A stretch of 7,239 nucleotides of DNA, from contig DQTF01000227.1 in the NCBI GenBank assembly GCA_015662935.1, positions 1 through 7,239 of the forward strand, given 5' to 3'. The DNA comes from Crocinitomicaceae bacterium. GTDB taxonomy: Bacteria > Bacteroidota > Bacteroidia > Flavobacteriales_D > Crocinitomicaceae. Shown in pieces: positions 5,570 through 7,239 of this stretch (its first letter is position 1; every line of letters starts with the position of its first letter). The notes beneath the pieces are model-generated. The model ran no database searches. It saw only the letters and a program-made list of their open reading frames with translations, and was not told where the DNA came from. Made by a program: the position numbers and the translations under genes.

Positions 5570-6652
5570 GTGCTAATAAAATTAGTTCAACTTATTGGTT
5601 TTATGCTAGGCGGTGCAATTATCGCTTACATAATTAATGTTCTACTACTAAGGTTCTCTCGCTCTCTAGGTATTCGGAATAAAAATGATGTTGTCATACG
5701 TTGGAGCAATGAATCAAAACCATCGCTTGGAGGCGTTAGTTTTTTCATTGTGTTTGTGTTTTCTGCGATTGCATATTCTATTATCTTCTACGATGCACCC
5801 AACATTTTTCAGAATTTACAATACGTTGGCTTATTTGTCGCCGGATCTCTAGCTTTTGGAATGGGACTAGCAGATGATGCATATGATACAAGACCACTAT
5901 TTAAACTGTTTATTCAGGTTCTTTGTGGAGTTGTTTTTGTGGCAACAGGTTCTATGATTGACTTTTTCCATATTTGGACTGCCGATGCTATTTTAACCGT
6001 TCTTTGGGTAATTGTTATCATGAATTCTTTAAACATGTTAGATAACATGGATGGGATTACTGGTACAACTGTTTTCTTCATTTTATTAACATGTGTTTTT
6101 TCAGCTTGGATTATCTTTCCTTTTAACATCAACATTTGGAGCCTAATTTTAATTTCAGTTTTAGGAGCTGTAGGTGGTTTTTTAACTATGAATATTCATC
6201 CTTCAAAACTATTTATGGGGGATGCTGGCTCACAATTTATTGGTTTATTTGTCTCCTTTTTTGGAATGAAATATTTATGGAACATTGGTACAGCTGACCC
6301 TTCTCATGTTCACCCCTCTTGGCTCGGATTAACAGTTGTCATTGTTGCATTTACTCCAGCTGCAGTCGATACGTTAACCGTTGTTGTTAATCGCCTAAAA
6401 AGAGGACAGTCTCCAATGGTTGGAGGAAAAGACCATACAACTCACCACCTAGTTTATGCCGGTTTATCAGACATAAAAGTATGGTTGGTATTTGTTCTCA
6501 TAGGAGCTTTGTCGACTATATTAGCTGTTGCAATGGTTAACCTAATTTCATTAGAAACGTATTATCCTGTTGCATTTTTTGTAATCTATACCATTTTCGT
6601 GTTCGGCTTCTTATATAAGAATACAATAAAGTATCCTGCACCTGAAAAGTAA
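5570..6652 (+). CDS. WecA/MraY-family undecaprenyl-phosphate sugar-1-phosphate transferase
   Basis: A 360-residue multi-pass inner-membrane enzyme that transfers a sugar-1-phosphate (in WecA, GlcNAc-1-P from UDP-GlcNAc) to undecaprenyl phosphate, starting a lipid-linked glycan. About ten hydrophobic segments are visible. Family motifs are KPSLGG near residue 50, DDAYD at 102-106 (Mg and catalytic aspartates), NMLDNMDGITG with D158 and D161, MGDAGS with D218, and the cytoplasmic KDHTTHHL with D288, H289, H292 and H293. The long VGGKDHTTHH loop fits WecA-like enzymes for envelope polysaccharides better than MraY, and there are no cell-division neighbours. The exact sugar is not determined. The start is GTG at 5570: an in-frame stop ends at 5560, and the next ATG (5603) would cut into the first membrane helix. 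An out-of-frame ATG overlaps the GTG at 5568. Confidence 0.92.
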   Translation: MLIKLVQLIGFMLGGAIIAYIINVLLLRFSRSLGIRNKNDVVIRWSNESKPSLGGVSFFIVFVFSAIAYSIIFYDAPNIFQNLQYVGLFVAGSLAFGMGLADDAYDTRPLFKLFIQVLCGVVFVATGSMIDFFHIWTADAILTVLWVIVIMNSLNMLDNMDGITGTTVFFILLTCVFSAWIIFPFNINIWSLILISVLGAVGGFLTMNIHPSKLFMGDAGSQFIGLFVSFFGMKYLWNIGTADPSHVHPSWLGLTVVIVAFTPAAVDTLTVVVNRLKRGQSPMVGGKDHTTHHLVYAGLSDIKVWLVFVLIGALSTILAVAMVNLISLETYYPVAFFVIYTIFVFGFLYKNTIKYPAPEK

Positions 6653-6693
6653 TCTAAACTTTAACAATTATTATTTCTCCTCCAAGAATTACT

Positions 6694-6720
6694 ATTCTAT
6701 AATTCGTATTTTCGTAGAAT
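6694..6720. repeat. Short AT-rich inverted repeat ending on the start codon of the transglycosylase gene
   Basis: ATTCTA (6694-6699) and TAGAAT (6715-6720) are exact reverse complements separated by 15 nt, and the right arm includes the A and T of the ATG at 6719. An mRNA hairpin here could partly hide the start. With 6-bp AT-rich arms it may well be chance. The rest of the 66-bp gap (6653-6718) shows no convincing terminator and no TTG/TAnnTTTG promoter pair, so read-through from the operon is possible. Confidence 0.3.
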
Positions 6721-7239
6721 GAGAATTCAATTCCCCCTAAACCTTATTGCAAGTGTAATTTTAATCGTGCAATTTTCTTCTTGTAACTCGCAGAATGAAC
6801 AGCCCACACCCGAACGAATTTCTGCGGTAGAAATCAAAGCGGATCATTTTGCTATGCCCAAAACCCCTGATTCTATCGTGCTTTTCGGAGTAACAATAAG
6901 AATGGATAACTTTGATTTAAAGGAAAGATTAGATCGAGAATTAATTGTTAATACATATAGACATAGTGCAACAATTCAGTATTTAAAACGCGCAAAAAGA
7001 TTTTTCCCAGCGATTGAAAAAGCACTCGCAGAAAATGGTATTCCAGAAGATATGAAATATTTATGCGTTGCAGAAAGTGGATTGGCACAAGTGACTTCTC
7101 GTTCTGGAGCAAAAGGTTTTTGGCAGTTCATGCCGCCAACGGCGAAAGAATATGGAATGAAAATCAACTCGGAAATTGACGAACGAATGAACGTTGAAAA
7201 AAGCACAAAAGCGGCATGTAAATATTTAAAGACTGCTCA
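6719..7239 (+). CDS. Lytic murein transglycosylase lipoprotein, SLT domain, MltD-like (N-terminal part, cut by window edge)
   Basis: The first 173 codons of a lytic transglycosylase, which cleaves the MurNAc-GlcNAc bond of peptidoglycan and forms 1,6-anhydro-MurNAc. An N-terminal lipoprotein signal (MRIQFPLNLIASVILIVQFSSC) puts the lipidated cysteine at C22; Phe at the -3 position is less usual than Leu. The SLT domain starts near residue 80 (SATIQYLKRAKRFFPAIEKA). The catalytic glutamate is E119 in YLCVAESGL, followed by the family motif SRSGAKGFWQFMPPTAKEYGM and the region DERMNVEKSTKAACKYL. Any C-terminal LysM repeats, typical of MltD, would lie past the window edge, so the subfamily is open. 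It has the same direction as the polysaccharide operon, 66 bp downstream, and may be co-transcribed with it or have its own promoter. Confidence 0.9.
   Translation, partial: MRIQFPLNLIASVILIVQFSSCNSQNEQPTPERISAVEIKADHFAMPKTPDSIVLFGVTIRMDNFDLKERLDRELIVNTYRHSATIQYLKRAKRFFPAIEKALAENGIPEDMKYLCVAESGLAQVTSRSGAKGFWQFMPPTAKEYGMKINSEIDERMNVEKSTKAACKYLKTA

Noticed and set aside
6677..6683. CTCCTCC in the gap before the transglycosylase gene
   Set aside because: It resembles the 16S anti-Shine-Dalgarno core, but on the plus strand this is the wrong sense for ribosome binding and there is no minus-strand gene for it to serve.
6707..6714. TATTTTCG as a -7 promoter element
   Set aside because: It matches TAnnTTTG at 7 of 8 positions but lies only 4 nt before the ATG at 6719 and has no TTG -33 partner, so any leader would be almost absent.
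6976..7206. Open frame of 76 codons on the minus strand at the right end
   Set aside because: The plus strand here encodes a textbook SLT catalytic domain, so this is a shadow.
1..7239. Defence island, prophage, integrative element or biosynthetic gene cluster of a new type
   Set aside because: Every coding region is assigned to envelope polysaccharide or peptidoglycan families; there are no integrases, transposases, nucleases or attachment-site repeats.

Overview
The window looks like chromosomal DNA of an AT-rich Bacteroidota bacterium, most likely from the Flavobacteriales. The call rests on gene content: a Bacteroidota-style Wza-like lipoprotein with a C-terminal membrane helix, a Wzc-type tyrosine kinase ending in a Tyr-Gly run, and lipoproteins with short signal peptides. 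It also rests on the near absence of Shine-Dalgarno sequences in front of the starts. The genus cannot be fixed from this sequence. I see no tRNA, rRNA, CRISPR array, insertion sequence or phage gene.

Layout. Positions 1-547 (minus strand) hold the N-terminal part of a PBP4-type D-alanyl-D-alanine carboxypeptidase/endopeptidase that runs off the left edge. A 77-bp divergent gap (548-624) follows. From 625 to 6652 five plus-strand genes are packed almost without gaps: a GT4 glycosyltransferase (625-1863), a Wza-like outer-membrane export lipoprotein (1847-2617), a Wzc-like co-polymerase with a BY-kinase domain (2619-5024), dTDP-4-dehydrorhamnose 3,5-epimerase rfbC (5015-5560), and a WecA/MraY-family polyprenyl-phosphate sugar-1-phosphate transferase (5570-6652). 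Junctions are a 17-bp overlap, a 1-nt gap, a 10-bp overlap and a 9-nt gap, so this is almost certainly one operon. After 66 nt, a lytic transglycosylase lipoprotein (SLT domain) starts at 6719 in the same direction and runs off the right edge.

How the genes fit together. The WecA-like enzyme would load the first sugar phosphate onto undecaprenyl phosphate on the cytoplasmic face, and the GT4 enzyme would add a further sugar. RfbC makes a precursor of dTDP-L-rhamnose, which suggests a rhamnose-containing glycan. The Wzc-like protein in the inner membrane controls chain polymerisation and, with the Wza-like protein in the outer membrane, forms the export route. No flippase (Wzx), polymerase (Wzy), tyrosine phosphatase or other rhamnose gene (rfbA, rfbB, rfbD) is present, so the pathway must be completed elsewhere. 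Both flanking genes encode peptidoglycan-remodelling enzymes.

Novelty. All protein-coding genes belong to known families, and I do not see a new multi-gene system. The least explained signals are nucleotide-level: two perfect inverted repeats and a short tandem repeat inside the glycosyltransferase gene, an imperfect palindrome just before the operon's first start codon, and two non-ATG starts placed directly after upstream stop codons.
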